A DNA stretch of 46,093 nt. Source: an uncultured Pseudomonadota bacterium. Lineage in GTDB: Bacteria; Myxococcota_A; UBA796; SXON01. Under the pieces are notes generated by a model. It saw only the letters and a list, made by a program, of their open reading frames with translations, searched no databases and was not told the DNA's origin. Below, piece after piece: positions 33,222 through 41,998 of the stretch (position 1 is its first letter; each line of letters begins with the position of its first letter). Where the stretch lies: NCBI GenBank assembly GCA_903844155.1, contig CAIMSU010000088.1, forward strand, positions 1 to 46,093, read 5' to 3'. The position numbers and the translations under genes were made by a program.

Positions 33222-33362
33222 ATGCCCACCTGGCGTGCCTGGACCGTCATCACCCTCCTCGCGTTCGGCGGAACGCTCGCCCTGGCGTGGCGAAAGGTGC
33301 CGGGGTTTCAGGAGGCCGTAGGGGTTGTCAAGACCGAGGCTCTCGCGCGGGTCCACGGATGA
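33222..33362 (+). CDS. Small single-helix membrane protein
   Basis: The 46-residue frame has a short N-terminal part with Arg and Trp, one membrane helix (about residues 7-24) and a cytoplasmic-like tail with charged residues. It is divergent from the ALDH gene and convergent with the metallopeptidase gene, in a stretch that would otherwise be empty. Support is the helix, the -10-like box at six bases and a fitting position. The same frame is open far upstream only because it lies opposite the ALDH gene. Function unknown. Confidence 0.4.
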   Translation: MPTWRAWTVITLLAFGGTLALAWRKVPGFQEAVGVVKTEALARVHG

Positions 33363-33374
33363 GCGGCCCGCCGT

Positions 33375-33998
33375 CTAGTTGACGGTGCACGCCCCATCCT
33401 CGGCGGTCCAGGCGGCGATCTCGTCGGGAGAGTAGTAGTCCCGTTGCTTCTCGGCGAGCACGTCGCCCGAGCAGTGTGCGTAGATCCAGTCACGCATGGC
33501 GGAGAGGCCGGTCGCGCATCCGCGCGAGAGGGCCTGCTCATCCGTCGCGCGTTCGTACGTCGCCAGCTCGTCCGTCCCCTCCGCCGACCCATACCAGAGC
33601 CCAAAGCTCACGTAATCGGCGGCGGCCATCGCGGTGTAGTCGTCGATGTGCCCGAGCTCGTGGGCCAGGACCGCGGCGAGCGCCGAAGGAGCGGGCGGGT
33701 CTGAGAGCACGACGGGGTCGTAATCGACGCGATACACCCGGGTTGTGTCATCGTTGGGATCGAGGCTGTCGAGATCGATGGAGGAACGGAAGAACTGGAG
33801 GTTGGCGACGGGGCTGGCGACGAGGTTCAGCGCCGCGAGGTTCGGATACGCGGCGACGGCGGTGGCGACGAGCAGGTCAGCGAGGCCGCCGTCGGTCGTG
33901 ACGGGGGCGGCTGGAAGGACGATCCGGTCGCAGGGACAATCCGCTGGGACCGTGGACGACGGGGCAGAGCACGCGGCGAGGATGAGCCAGGGGATCAC
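33375..33998 (-). CDS. Lipoprotein with HExxH zinc-metallopeptidase motif
   Basis: The 207-residue protein has a very short signal and a lipobox LAAC (Cys10). HELGH at residues 113-117 gives the two zinc ligands and the catalytic Glu, and an Asp/Tyr/Glu-rich helix follows. The downstream Glu in GTDELATYERATDEQ could be the third ligand, as in gluzincin-type peptidases. The GTG start overlaps the stop of the phosphatase gene by four bases, so it is coupled to it. Substrate unknown. It is likely tethered in the outer membrane or periplasm. Confidence 0.75.
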   Translation of the reverse strand: MIPWLILAACSAPSSTVPADCPCDRIVLPAAPVTTDGGLADLLVATAVAAYPNLAALNLVASPVANLQFFRSSIDLDSLDPNDDTTRVYRVDYDPVVLSDPPAPSALAAVLAHELGHIDDYTAMAAADYVSFGLWYGSAEGTDELATYERATDEQALSRGCATGLSAMRDWIYAHCSGDVLAEKQRDYYSPDEIAAWTAEDGACTVN

Positions 33999-34942
33999 TT
34001 TGGACGCGCCTTCCAGGCACGTACGAGCTCCAGATAATCCCCTGCGACTGGGCCGGGAAGCGTCTCCGTGCACGTGGTGCCGGCTATCGCCTGATGGACC
34101 ACCTTCACGATCGCGTGGTCGCCAAGGCCAGTGGCCGCATTTGCGAGGGCGCGGGGATCGACAAGCCCCCGCCGCAACAGGGACGCGGCTGCCTCCCCGA
34201 CGTCCTCCGGGCTGTAGGTCCCCGCATCATGGACTCTGGCGAGCCCCTCCGCTGGAAGCTCGCCGGACGCCGCCAGGGCCAGTGCTGCTTCAAACCAGGT
34301 TCGCACCGGCACAACGCGCGCCCCGAGCGCCGCAAAGCTCCAGCGCTCAACTCCCCGGTCCAGCCGGATGAAGATTCGGTCGACCGCGTCAGCGCGGGCG
34401 ACCCGCTTTTGCGCCGCCAAGGCCGCAACGATCGCGTCCGGGTACGCCCCGGCCGCCTCCATCAACCGCGAGAGCTCCACGGCGGCGACCTTCCCGGCAA
34501 TCACGTCCGCGTACACCGAGTAGATCAGCGCGTCCGCCTCTGCATCATCCCCGAAGAGGATCTCCCGCACGGCCGGCCCCATCCCGATCCTTCCCTCCAG
34601 AAGGCGCGGGAGCTTGTACCCGAACTGGTCCTTGACCGCGCGAAACCGGCCACGGCGCAAGCTCCCCAACGTGTCCTTGAGCGTGAACTCATCCCAGCGA
34701 ATGCCGTCCATTCGCAGCTTGAGCTCCAACACCGAGCGCATCTGCGTGGGCGACCCGGAGAGCAGCACGATCCGCGGGCGCCACCCCGGTCGCTCCCGCG
34801 CGAGCTCGCGGAGCAACGACGTCGCCCCTGGGATCGCCTTCTTGCTGCGCGCGGACTCCACTGCCGAGCGTAGCAAGCCCCGCATCGACTCAAAATCGGT
34901 GTCGAGGTAGGTCTTGTCGAGGTCCCAGCGATACACGCGCAT
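33995..34942 (-). CDS. App1-like (DUF2183) phosphatidate phosphatase family protein
   Basis: The 315-residue protein has no signal peptide. WDLDKTYLDTDF at residues 6-17 is the HAD nucleophile motif (DxDxT), IVLLSGSP is motif II, the Lys in LKDTLG or KDQFGYKL is a candidate motif III, and ILFGDDAEADAL is motif IV, as in the App1/DUF2183 family, whose yeast member is a phosphatidate phosphatase. The C-terminal third is helical and may be a separate regulatory domain. It starts one base after the ROK gene and is followed by a coupled lipoprotein, so the three genes form one unit. Substrate in bacteria of this family is not settled. Confidence 0.82.
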   Translation of the reverse strand: MRVYRWDLDKTYLDTDFESMRGLLRSAVESARSKKAIPGATSLLRELARERPGWRPRIVLLSGSPTQMRSVLELKLRMDGIRWDEFTLKDTLGSLRRGRFRAVKDQFGYKLPRLLEGRIGMGPAVREILFGDDAEADALIYSVYADVIAGKVAAVELSRLMEAAGAYPDAIVAALAAQKRVARADAVDRIFIRLDRGVERWSFAALGARVVPVRTWFEAALALAASGELPAEGLARVHDAGTYSPEDVGEAAASLLRRGLVDPRALANAATGLGDHAIVKVVHQAIAGTTCTETLPGPVAGDYLELVRAWKARPK

Positions 34943-34943
34943 G

Positions 34944-36242
34944 CTACCGGTCCTCCATCCGCTTGAGGCCTCGGAGCGACACCCCGAGCCGGGGAGCCTG
35001 CGCCGCCGCGATCGCCCCGTCGAACCCCGGCTGTGCGGGAATACTGAAGCGGATGGCCGCCCCGTCCAGGCCCGCGCGAATCGCCCGACCAATCGCACCG
35101 ACAAGCATCGACCCACCGCATTCTACCTCACTGATGCCAGGTAGTGTCACGTGGAGCTCCGCGACCACGCCCCGGAGCGTCGCCACCATCCAGTCCACCG
35201 TCGCGATCGCTGCGGGATCGCCATTCGCCAGCAGGTCGGCCAGCTGGTTCCCGATGCGTCGGGCGTCGAGGCCCTCACCGGCGCTCCCCTTCAGGGCCTT
35301 GAGGTGCAAGGCAATCCCATAGTTGGAAAGGTAGCTCTTCATCGCCCCCACCAGCGGGAGGTAGGTATGCGGGACCGCGTCCGGCCCCACGTCGACCACC
35401 AGTCGGCCCATCTCCACCGGCGACACATCTCCGTTTGCGTCGATCCAGCACCCGCCGAAGCTCGTCCCGATCTGCACCCGCACCAGGCGTCTCGCCCCCT
35501 GGCTGGCGCGCCAGCGGCCAAGGTTGACGAGGTCGTTGAACATCGCCACGGGCCCGCTGCAGAGGCCCGTCGCAACCCGAACTCCGAAATCGTCGAAGAG
35601 CATCGGATCACCGACTTTTTCGCGTAGGACCGTCGACAACTCGACCACCCGCCCGCTCACGTCCATCGGCGCGGCCATGCCGATCCCCAGCGAGGACAGC
35701 ATCTCACCGGCGGCCACTTCGGCCACAAGCGCCCGCGCCCGTCGCACCAGCGAGTCGATCCCCCGCTCGCCGTCGGGCCAGCTCGCTGCACTGCTCGACC
35801 GCAACACCGCTCCCTGACGGGTCACACACGCTTTCATCCCCGTGCCGCCAAGATCAAGTCCGCCGGCGAGACCGTCGGGGAGGAAGGGGTCGCGGGCATC
35901 GTCACGGGCCGGCAGATCGAGGCCAGCACGGGCAGGGGGCGGTGGAACGTCGCGGCCGAGGACGATGGGGACGTGGTGCAACGACCGGAGCTCGTCCAGA
36001 CCCGCGGTCAGGCGCTCGTCGACGAGTGGCGCTTCGATGGCGGCGGAGGCAGGGTTCGTCAGCAGGATCGCGTTGTGCAGGCGCGACAGCACTGGCCTGA
36101 TCGACCGCCCCCGTGGTGGCGCGTAGATGTGGAACGTCCGGACCGATGACGACCCCGACCACCCCTGCGCGAGGTGCACAGTCCATGGCACGGCCTGCGG
36201 CTCCTGACCGAGCGACCGCAGGGCATCCACCAGCGCAAGCAT
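34944..36242 (-). CDS. ROK-family kinase-like protein with N-terminal extension
   Basis: ROK proteins are sugar kinases or sugar-responsive repressors. Residues 127-420 form the ROK fold: the ATP phosphate loop GGLDLGGTGMKACV, the catalytic-base Asp237 in MFNDLVNLG and the IGTSFGG turn are present. The usual ExGH motif reads EMGR (277-280), and the Cys-rich zinc motif of most ROK proteins is absent, as in some glucokinase-like members. Residues 1-120 form an extra region unlike the helix-turn-helix of ROK repressors. The ATG at 36242 has AGGAG upstream. Divergent from the GH57 genes by 67 bases, it may phosphorylate or sense a sugar from glucan breakdown, but activity is uncertain. Confidence 0.82.
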   Translation of the reverse strand: MLALVDALRSLGQEPQAVPWTVHLAQGWSGSSSVRTFHIYAPPRGRSIRPVLSRLHNAILLTNPASAAIEAPLVDERLTAGLDELRSLHHVPIVLGRDVPPPPARAGLDLPARDDARDPFLPDGLAGGLDLGGTGMKACVTRQGAVLRSSSAASWPDGERGIDSLVRRARALVAEVAAGEMLSSLGIGMAAPMDVSGRVVELSTVLREKVGDPMLFDDFGVRVATGLCSGPVAMFNDLVNLGRWRASQGARRLVRVQIGTSFGGCWIDANGDVSPVEMGRLVVDVGPDAVPHTYLPLVGAMKSYLSNYGIALHLKALKGSAGEGLDARRIGNQLADLLANGDPAAIATVDWMVATLRGVVAELHVTLPGISEVECGGSMLVGAIGRAIRAGLDGAAIRFSIPAQPGFDGAIAAAQAPRLGVSLRGLKRMEDR

Positions 36243-36309
36243 GGCGGCTCCTAGCCAGTGCGATGGCTTCGCGCCCGTCCGGCCAGCCCCGGGACGGATA
36301 ATGGTGCGG

Positions 36310-38523
36310 ATGCAGTCCATCGGCCTCGCCCTCGTGCTTCATCACACACAGCCGCCGGGGACCAGCCCCACCGATCTCCGACGGGCATTCGAGCGCTGCT
36401 ACCTGCCGATGATCGCGGTGCTGGACGACTGCCCGGACATCACCGCGAGCGTGCACTGGAGCGGACCGCTCCTTGAGTGGATGGACCGGGAGGCGCCGGA
36501 GGCCATGGCGTCGTTGCTCGCGATGGTGCGGTCGGGACGGATCGAGGTGCTCGGCGGGATGTTCGGCGGCGCGCTGCTCTCTGGCGTTCCAGAGCGGGAC
36601 GCCGTGGGGCAGTTGACGGTCCAGCAACGCTGGTGGCGGGCGCATGGCGACATCAAGCCGCGGGGCGCGTGGCTCCCGTTCTGCGCCTGGGACCCGGCTG
36701 CCGTGCGCATCCTGGCGGGCCGAGGTCTGCAGTACACGGTGCTGGAAGAGCACCAGATGGGGCCGAACGTGGTCGCGGATGGGTGGTACCTGACCGAACG
36801 TGAGGGCACACCGCTCGGCGTGTTCGTCGCTGATTCCCGAATCGCCGCGATGATCCCTGAAAAACAGCCGACACGTATCACGCATGCGATCCACACGCGC
36901 GCCACCGAGGGGGTGCGCTGCCTCACACTCGCCATCGCCGTCGAGTCGTTCGGCGCGGCGCTGGACCGCTCCGCAACCGCCTGCTTCGGCGGCAAGTCCG
37001 GCTGGGTCCAGCGCTTCTTTGAGGTGCTCGCGGAAAACAAGCACTGGTTGAAGCTGGTGACCCTCTCCACCGCCTATGACCGGATGCGGCCGACCGGCCG
37101 CGTCTACCCACCGGCCTCCGTCTCCCTGCCCGTCGCCATCCACGCGATGGGCGGCAAGGCCGGCTACGCGTTCACGACGCTGCTCAAAGGGCTCCGGGAG
37201 GGTGAGCACGGCCCGCTCGGCGCCTGGGTCCGCCCGCCCGCCTGGGACGCGACCCTTGGCACCCACCCCGAGGTCAACCGGCTGCACAAGCGGATGCTCC
37301 GCGCATCGGCCGACGTGCAGCGTCTTCGCAACGCGATCCGGGAGTCCAAGGGCGAGCTGGACCCGCGCATGCTGGTGCTCGAAGAGGCCACGCTGGCGTT
37401 GTACCGGGGACAGAAGGGCATGGCCTACGTGCACGGCGTCGACGTTGGCGCGCAGGACGCCGAGGTTCGGTCCGAGGCGTGGCGCAATGTGCTGCTCGCG
37501 GAGCGCCTCTCAGCGGCCGCGCTCGGTGACATCGGCAAGTTGAAGGCCGAGCTTATCGATGCCGACCTCGACGGTCGACCCGAGCACGTCGTGCGCACGC
37601 CGCACTGGCAGGGTGTCGTGGCCCCCGGCCTCGGCGGCGGTCTCGTCGAGCTGTCCGTATTCAAACTACCGGGTAATCTACTGGATATTCGGTCGCGGGT
37701 GGAGGAGCCCGAGCACGCGCAGCTTCCCGCTCTGGAGGCGACAGAGGCCGGCACCGCCGAACCCGACGACGAACCAACCACCCAGGGTGAGCCGGCCCTG
37801 ATTCCGGCCCGCGACATGCCCGACCTGCCGACCGTGCGGGTCGCCGAGGATGGTCTCTGCGACCACATCCACATCGACCGCTACCAACGCGCCTCCTTCA
37901 TCGACCGCTTCCTCGCACCGGATGCCACGCTCGAGTCGCTCCGCACCTCGGGGCTCGTCGAGGCGGGCGATTTTCTCAACGGCGAATACACGGTGTTGCA
38001 GCAGGAGTTCACGGACGCACAGGCGGCGTGTACGCTCGCGCGCGACGGGGCGATGAGCGAGGGCGCGGCCCTGAAGCTCGTCCGTGTCCAGAAGCGCTTC
38101 GGCTGGCTCCGGGATCGCCCGGCGCTCGACGTCCGCTACGAGATCGAAAACCGGATGCACGACCCCGTTCACACGCGCTTCGGTATCGAGCTGAACTTCG
38201 GGATCGGCGGGCTTCGCGGTCCAGACTATGGGCTCGAGGTGCTCCGAAAGGGCAAGAGCAAGACCTTTGGCCTCGATGAGACCGTCGATCTCTCGCAGGT
38301 GCGCGAGGTGATCTGGTTTGACCGACACCGCCATTTCCGGCTTCGCATCCAGTTGGAGCAGGCCGCCCACGTATGGAGCTGGCCCATCGAGACCATCAGC
38401 CGGACGCCTCGGGGGGTCGGTCGGGTCTTTCAGGGGACGTGCCTCATCTTCTGGTGGCCCGTCGAATTCCAGGGGAGCGAAGCCAAGACCCTGGAGCTCG
38501 GCCTCGCGCTGGAGACGGCGTGA
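36310..38523 (+). CDS. GH57 amylase/4-alpha-glucanotransferase-like protein lacking catalytic residues
   Basis: The 737-residue protein has the domain order of GH57 amylases and 4-alpha-glucanotransferases: barrel with LHHTQP near the start, helical bundle, and a C-terminal beta-sandwich ending HVWSWPIETISRTPRG. The nucleophile motif reads GAWLPFCAW, with Phe124 where the family has Glu (compare GAWLPECAY in the next gene). The acid/base motif reads AVESFG, with Ala210 where the family has Asp. A GGFYEP-type substrate motif reads GGMFGG. These are multi-base changes in an intact frame, so this looks like a maintained pseudoenzyme, perhaps glucan binding or a partner of the next protein. ATGs at 36301 and 36310 are both possible; a GATAAT box before 36310 favours the latter. 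Confidence 0.88.
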   Translation: MQSIGLALVLHHTQPPGTSPTDLRRAFERCYLPMIAVLDDCPDITASVHWSGPLLEWMDREAPEAMASLLAMVRSGRIEVLGGMFGGALLSGVPERDAVGQLTVQQRWWRAHGDIKPRGAWLPFCAWDPAAVRILAGRGLQYTVLEEHQMGPNVVADGWYLTEREGTPLGVFVADSRIAAMIPEKQPTRITHAIHTRATEGVRCLTLAIAVESFGAALDRSATACFGGKSGWVQRFFEVLAENKHWLKLVTLSTAYDRMRPTGRVYPPASVSLPVAIHAMGGKAGYAFTTLLKGLREGEHGPLGAWVRPPAWDATLGTHPEVNRLHKRMLRASADVQRLRNAIRESKGELDPRMLVLEEATLALYRGQKGMAYVHGVDVGAQDAEVRSEAWRNVLLAERLSAAALGDIGKLKAELIDADLDGRPEHVVRTPHWQGVVAPGLGGGLVELSVFKLPGNLLDIRSRVEEPEHAQLPALEATEAGTAEPDDEPTTQGEPALIPARDMPDLPTVRVAEDGLCDHIHIDRYQRASFIDRFLAPDATLESLRTSGLVEAGDFLNGEYTVLQQEFTDAQAACTLARDGAMSEGAALKLVRVQKRFGWLRDRPALDVRYEIENRMHDPVHTRFGIELNFGIGGLRGPDYGLEVLRKGKSKTFGLDETVDLSQVREVIWFDRHRHFRLRIQLEQAAHVWSWPIETISRTPRGVGRVFQGTCLIFWWPVEFQGSEAKTLELGLALETA

Positions 38524-40232
38524 AGCTTGGGTCGTTCTGCCTCGTCCTCCACGGGCACCTGCCCTGGTCCCTCCACCACGGCCACTGGCCCCACGGCGAG
38601 GTTTGGCTCTACGAAGCAACGCTCGAAACCTGGCTTCCCCTGCTCCAAACGATCGAGACTTGTGCCCGGGAAGGCGTGCCGACGCCGATCACGCTCGGCC
38701 TCACCCCCATCCTGCTGGAGCAGCTCGCGAACGCCGACTTCAAGGTGGGTTTTGTCGATTGGCTGCACAAGCGTCTGGCGCGTGCGAACGCAGACGCGGA
38801 GGAGTTCCGCGGTCGGGGAGAGGGCCACCTCGCCTGGCTCGCCGCCCATTGGCGGACGCACACACAACACAGTATCGACCAATTCGAGGCGCTCGGACGC
38901 GACATACCCCGGGCCTTCGCCGACCACGCGCGCGCAGGTCGGATCGAACTCCTCACGTCCAACGCGACACATGGCTTCATGCCACTGATACAACATGACG
39001 CATGTTCGCGGGCGCAGGTCCGGGCAGGTGCTGCGACGAGCGAGCGCCTCCTGGGGATGCGCCCGTCCGGTGCCTGGCTGCCGGAGTGCGCCTACCGACC
39101 CGGCGGTCCCTGGACACCGCCCGTGCTCGGCGGGGGCCCGCGTCCACGAGCAGGGGTGGAGGAGATCTTCGCCCAGGAGGGCATAAAGTTCTTCTTCCTG
39201 GATGCCCACCTGGCCCGTGAGGCGCGGTCAGAGGGCATCCTGCGGCACCACGGAGGCGCGGCGACGTTCCAGAAGACAGACTGGGAGCAGGCGACCTGGG
39301 ACACGGCACGCGGTTGGCGGAGCCCGATGGAGCCCCACGCGCTCACATCCTGGGGCGCGCCGAGCGGGCTCACGGCGCTGTTTCGCCACCCCGAGGTGAG
39401 CGAGCAGGTGTGGAGTGGCGAGGTGGGGTACCCCGGCGAGGCCAGGTACCTGGAGTTCCACAAACGGCACGGAAGCGATGGCCTGCGGTATTGGCGGGTC
39501 AGCGGCGCCAAGGTCGACCTTGGTGACAAGCACCCGTGGAACCCCGAGGATACGCGCGTCGTGACGCAGGACCACGCCCGACACATGTCGGCGCTTATCG
39601 CGAGCCTGCTTGGGCGGCACCGGGCCCAGACCCGGAACGGTGAGCACCCCAGCGGGCGGCACGGCGTCGTGGTCGCACCGTTCGACGCCGAGCTGTTCGG
39701 GCACTGGTGGCATGAAGGGCCAGCGTTCATCGCCGACTTGTTCAGGACACTGGCGAAGAGCGAGGTCAAAGCCCAGACGGTCTCGGCGTTCCTCCGCGAG
39801 CACCCGGCGGACAAGGTCGTCGCGGTACCGTCCGGGAGCTGGGGAGCAGGCGGGGACTTCCGCGTCTGGCTCAATGACGAGCTGAAGTGGGTGTGCGAGG
39901 CGAGCTATCGAGCCGAGGACCGGTTTCTCGGCGACCTCGACCGGCTGCCCTGGCGGACGAACCAGGCGGTCCGGGACGCGCTCACCGCGGCAGCTCGTGA
40001 ATTACTGTTGTTGCAAGCGAGCGACTGGGCCTTCGTCATCCACACCCGGGGGGCTGTCGACTACGGCTACCGCCGCTTCTGCGAGCACCTCGCCCGGTTC
40101 GACCGGGCCTCGACCACGGCAGAGGCCCGCGCGCGGGGTGAGGACGACACGGTCATCGCCTTGCACGAATTGACCGATATGGGGCTCCATGATCCCGTGT
40201 TCCCGGACCTTCAGCTCGAGTGGTGGACGTGA
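38520..40232 (+). CDS. GH57 glucan branching-enzyme type (DUF1957) protein
   Basis: GH57 branching enzymes cleave alpha-1,4-glucan and rejoin it by alpha-1,6 links, shaping glycogen. The 570-residue protein has the N-terminal LVLHGHLPW, the GEVWLYEA and TSNATHGFMPL motifs of this subgroup, the nucleophile Glu189 in GAWLPECAYRPGG and the acid/base Asp389 in APFDAELFGHWW, followed by the WWHEGP turn and a C-terminal DUF1957-type domain. It starts with GTG overlapping the previous stop by four bases, so it is translated with the degenerate GH57 protein. No GlgA, GlgC or GlgP gene is seen in the window. Whether it branches or only hydrolyses glucan needs testing. Confidence 0.92.
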   Translation: MKLGSFCLVLHGHLPWSLHHGHWPHGEVWLYEATLETWLPLLQTIETCAREGVPTPITLGLTPILLEQLANADFKVGFVDWLHKRLARANADAEEFRGRGEGHLAWLAAHWRTHTQHSIDQFEALGRDIPRAFADHARAGRIELLTSNATHGFMPLIQHDACSRAQVRAGAATSERLLGMRPSGAWLPECAYRPGGPWTPPVLGGGPRPRAGVEEIFAQEGIKFFFLDAHLAREARSEGILRHHGGAATFQKTDWEQATWDTARGWRSPMEPHALTSWGAPSGLTALFRHPEVSEQVWSGEVGYPGEARYLEFHKRHGSDGLRYWRVSGAKVDLGDKHPWNPEDTRVVTQDHARHMSALIASLLGRHRAQTRNGEHPSGRHGVVVAPFDAELFGHWWHEGPAFIADLFRTLAKSEVKAQTVSAFLREHPADKVVAVPSGSWGAGGDFRVWLNDELKWVCEASYRAEDRFLGDLDRLPWRTNQAVRDALTAAARELLLLQASDWAFVIHTRGAVDYGYRRFCEHLARFDRASTTAEARARGEDDTVIALHELTDMGLHDPVFPDLQLEWWT

Positions 40233-40987
40233 CGCCTCGCCGCGAACTGCGAACCTGCCCGGTCGAAGGGCGCACCGTGCTCATCAACCCAGCCATCCCC
40301 GCGGTCGCGCTCCAGCCCAGGTCGCAAGAGCCTTCGACCTCCGCGATTGGATGGGCGCCCCGTGACCCGCCCTGGGTGGGCGTCGAAGGCGAGACGACCG
40401 TGACCCGAGCGCCGGCGGTGTATCGCGACGCACTCGGTGCCCACGAGCGGATCCAGGGTGACCTTCCCGCGGCGCTCCTCATCGCCGGGGAGCGCATGGC
40501 CGATCTCCGGGGCGACCTTCGACTTCGCAGCTTCAAACTGGCCGGGCGGGCCCACGACGGCGTCTGCGGCGGACTCGACCTCGTCGCTCTCCCCTTTGAG
40601 ACGCCGATCAGCGCGCCAGCGCGGTGGCGCGACGAGGAGATCGGCCGTGAACGCTGCGTTGATGTGCAGGACGGCGCGGTCGCGTTCCTGGCCTGGGCTC
40701 CCCGCACAGCCGCGGAGACGTGGGTCATGCCGCGCCTTGGAAGCGCCGCGTTCGCAAAGGACAATGTCGGCCCCGTCGCCCGCCTCGCGGTCGATCTGCT
40801 TGGACGGCTGCACGTCGCCCTCCCCGGCGTGGACGTTGACGTTGTGCTCGTTGACGGCGAGCCCTGGCGCCTTGAGCTGCGCCCGCGGTTTGAGCGCGAT
40901 GCCATCTACACGACCGCCACCGACATGGACGCACACGGTAGCTTTCCCGAGCATGTCGCAGCCTTCCTACAAGACTTTACGCCGTGA
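40229..40987 (+). CDS. GalT-like (HIT-superfamily) protein lacking the catalytic histidine motif
   Basis: The 252-residue protein resembles galactose-1-phosphate uridylyltransferase and nucleotide-glucose phosphorylases: RRELRTCPVEGR near the start, AFLAWAPRTAAETWVMPR in the middle and WRLELRPRF near the end match the family pattern. The active-site HPHxQ motif is replaced: the aligned segment before ALPFE reads CGGLD (residues 113-117), so the nucleophilic His is Gly115. GalT homologues often neighbour GH57 glucan enzymes. The GTG at 40229 overlaps the previous stop by four bases; GTGs at 40220 and 40223 are alternatives. Likely a binding or scaffold protein. Confidence 0.65.
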   Translation: MTPRRELRTCPVEGRTVLINPAIPAVALQPRSQEPSTSAIGWAPRDPPWVGVEGETTVTRAPAVYRDALGAHERIQGDLPAALLIAGERMADLRGDLRLRSFKLAGRAHDGVCGGLDLVALPFETPISAPARWRDEEIGRERCVDVQDGAVAFLAWAPRTAAETWVMPRLGSAAFAKDNVGPVARLAVDLLGRLHVALPGVDVDVVLVDGEPWRLELRPRFERDAIYTTATDMDAHGSFPEHVAAFLQDFTP

Positions 40988-40990
40988 GCG

Positions 40991-41998
40991 CTACGGCTTG
41001 ACCCCGGTGCGCCAGTCGGCGAACATCCGCTCGAGCCCGTCCTCAGCGCCGACCACAGGCGCATAGCCAAACGCATCAACTGCCGGTTGCACGTCATACG
41101 TATGCGAAGTCGCCAACTGCGCCGCTACGAAGCGGGTCATCGGCGGATCGTCCTCGCGCCCGAGCAGCGTCCACACCCCCTCGGCGACGCCGCCGAGCCC
41201 GCGAGCCACCCAGTACGGGATGCGAGCGGTCAGGCCGGGCAGCCCCACCTCCGCGAAGACCCGGTTTATCCAGGGCCACAGAGCGACCGGCTCGGGGTCG
41301 TTGACGAAGTAGGCCCGACCGGCACAGGGGGCCGAGGGCGACAACGCCCGCGCCGCCTGCAGGTGTGCGGCGGCGGCATTGTCGACGTAGGACAGGCTGA
41401 CCAGGTTCTTGCCGTCACCGACGATGCGCAGTCGACCGGCACGGTGACGGGCGATGACCCGCGGCAGGAGCCAGGGATCCCGGGCGCCCCAGATGAGGTG
41501 CGGCCGGAGGCACACGGTCGACAGGGTGGGCGTGTTTGCCCCGAGCACGAGGCGCTCGGCCGCCGCCTTGGTCTCCGGGTAGTGTGCAAGGTAGCTCGCG
41601 GGATAATCGAGCTGTGCGGCGGTCGCGTTGGTGTGGTCGTGCCCGTCAAAGATGACGCTCGGCGAGCTCGTGCAGACCAGGCGGGGAGTCCCGGCCGCGC
41701 GCATCGCCTCGAGCAACGCAGCCGTCGCATCCACGTTGCTACGTACAAAATCCGAGCGCCGGCCCCAGACCCCCGTCTTCGCCGCGACGTGGAACACGGT
41801 GTCCACGCCCTCCACCGCGCGCTTGACGACCGCCGGATCGGCCAGATCTCCCGAGATCGCCTCGACCCCCAAGGCCTCGACCTCCGGATAGCGACCGCGC
41901 GCGACGATCCGCACGGTGGCGCCCTCGGCGCGGAGCTGCTCGACCATCGTCCGGCCCAAAAATCCGCCACCGCCCGTCACAAGGGCGCGCATGCTCAT
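40991..41998 (-). CDS. oleD: OleD, 2-alkyl-3-oxoalkanoate reductase
   Basis: OleD reduces the 2-alkyl-3-keto acid made by OleA to the 3-hydroxy acid using NADPH. The 335-residue short-chain dehydrogenase-like protein has the nucleotide loop VTGGGGFLG near its start, the catalytic YPETK motif (Tyr and Lys) after a SSPSVIFDG segment, and the usual C-terminal substrate-binding part. The ATG at 41998 overlaps the oleC stop by four bases. It converges with the GalT-like gene, three bases apart. The family assignment rests mainly on its place in the ole cluster, since related epimerases share the fold. Confidence 0.92.
   Translation of the reverse strand: MSMRALVTGGGGFLGRTMVEQLRAEGATVRIVARGRYPEVEALGVEAISGDLADPAVVKRAVEGVDTVFHVAAKTGVWGRRSDFVRSNVDATAALLEAMRAAGTPRLVCTSSPSVIFDGHDHTNATAAQLDYPASYLAHYPETKAAAERLVLGANTPTLSTVCLRPHLIWGARDPWLLPRVIARHRAGRLRIVGDGKNLVSLSYVDNAAAAHLQAARALSPSAPCAGRAYFVNDPEPVALWPWINRVFAEVGLPGLTARIPYWVARGLGGVAEGVWTLLGREDDPPMTRFVAAQLATSHTYDVQPAVDAFGYAPVVGAEDGLERMFADWRTGVKP

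Noticed and set aside
30426-33362. A 978-codon open frame on the plus strand
   Set aside because: It lies opposite the ALDH and OmpA genes, is Arg/His/Asp-rich and shows no family motif. Only its last 46 codons, from 33222, look like a separate small gene.
39092-39874. A 260-codon minus-strand frame inside the branching-enzyme gene
   Set aside because: It is opposite a gene with all catalytic motifs intact, has Ser/Pro/Arg-rich sequence and no start context.
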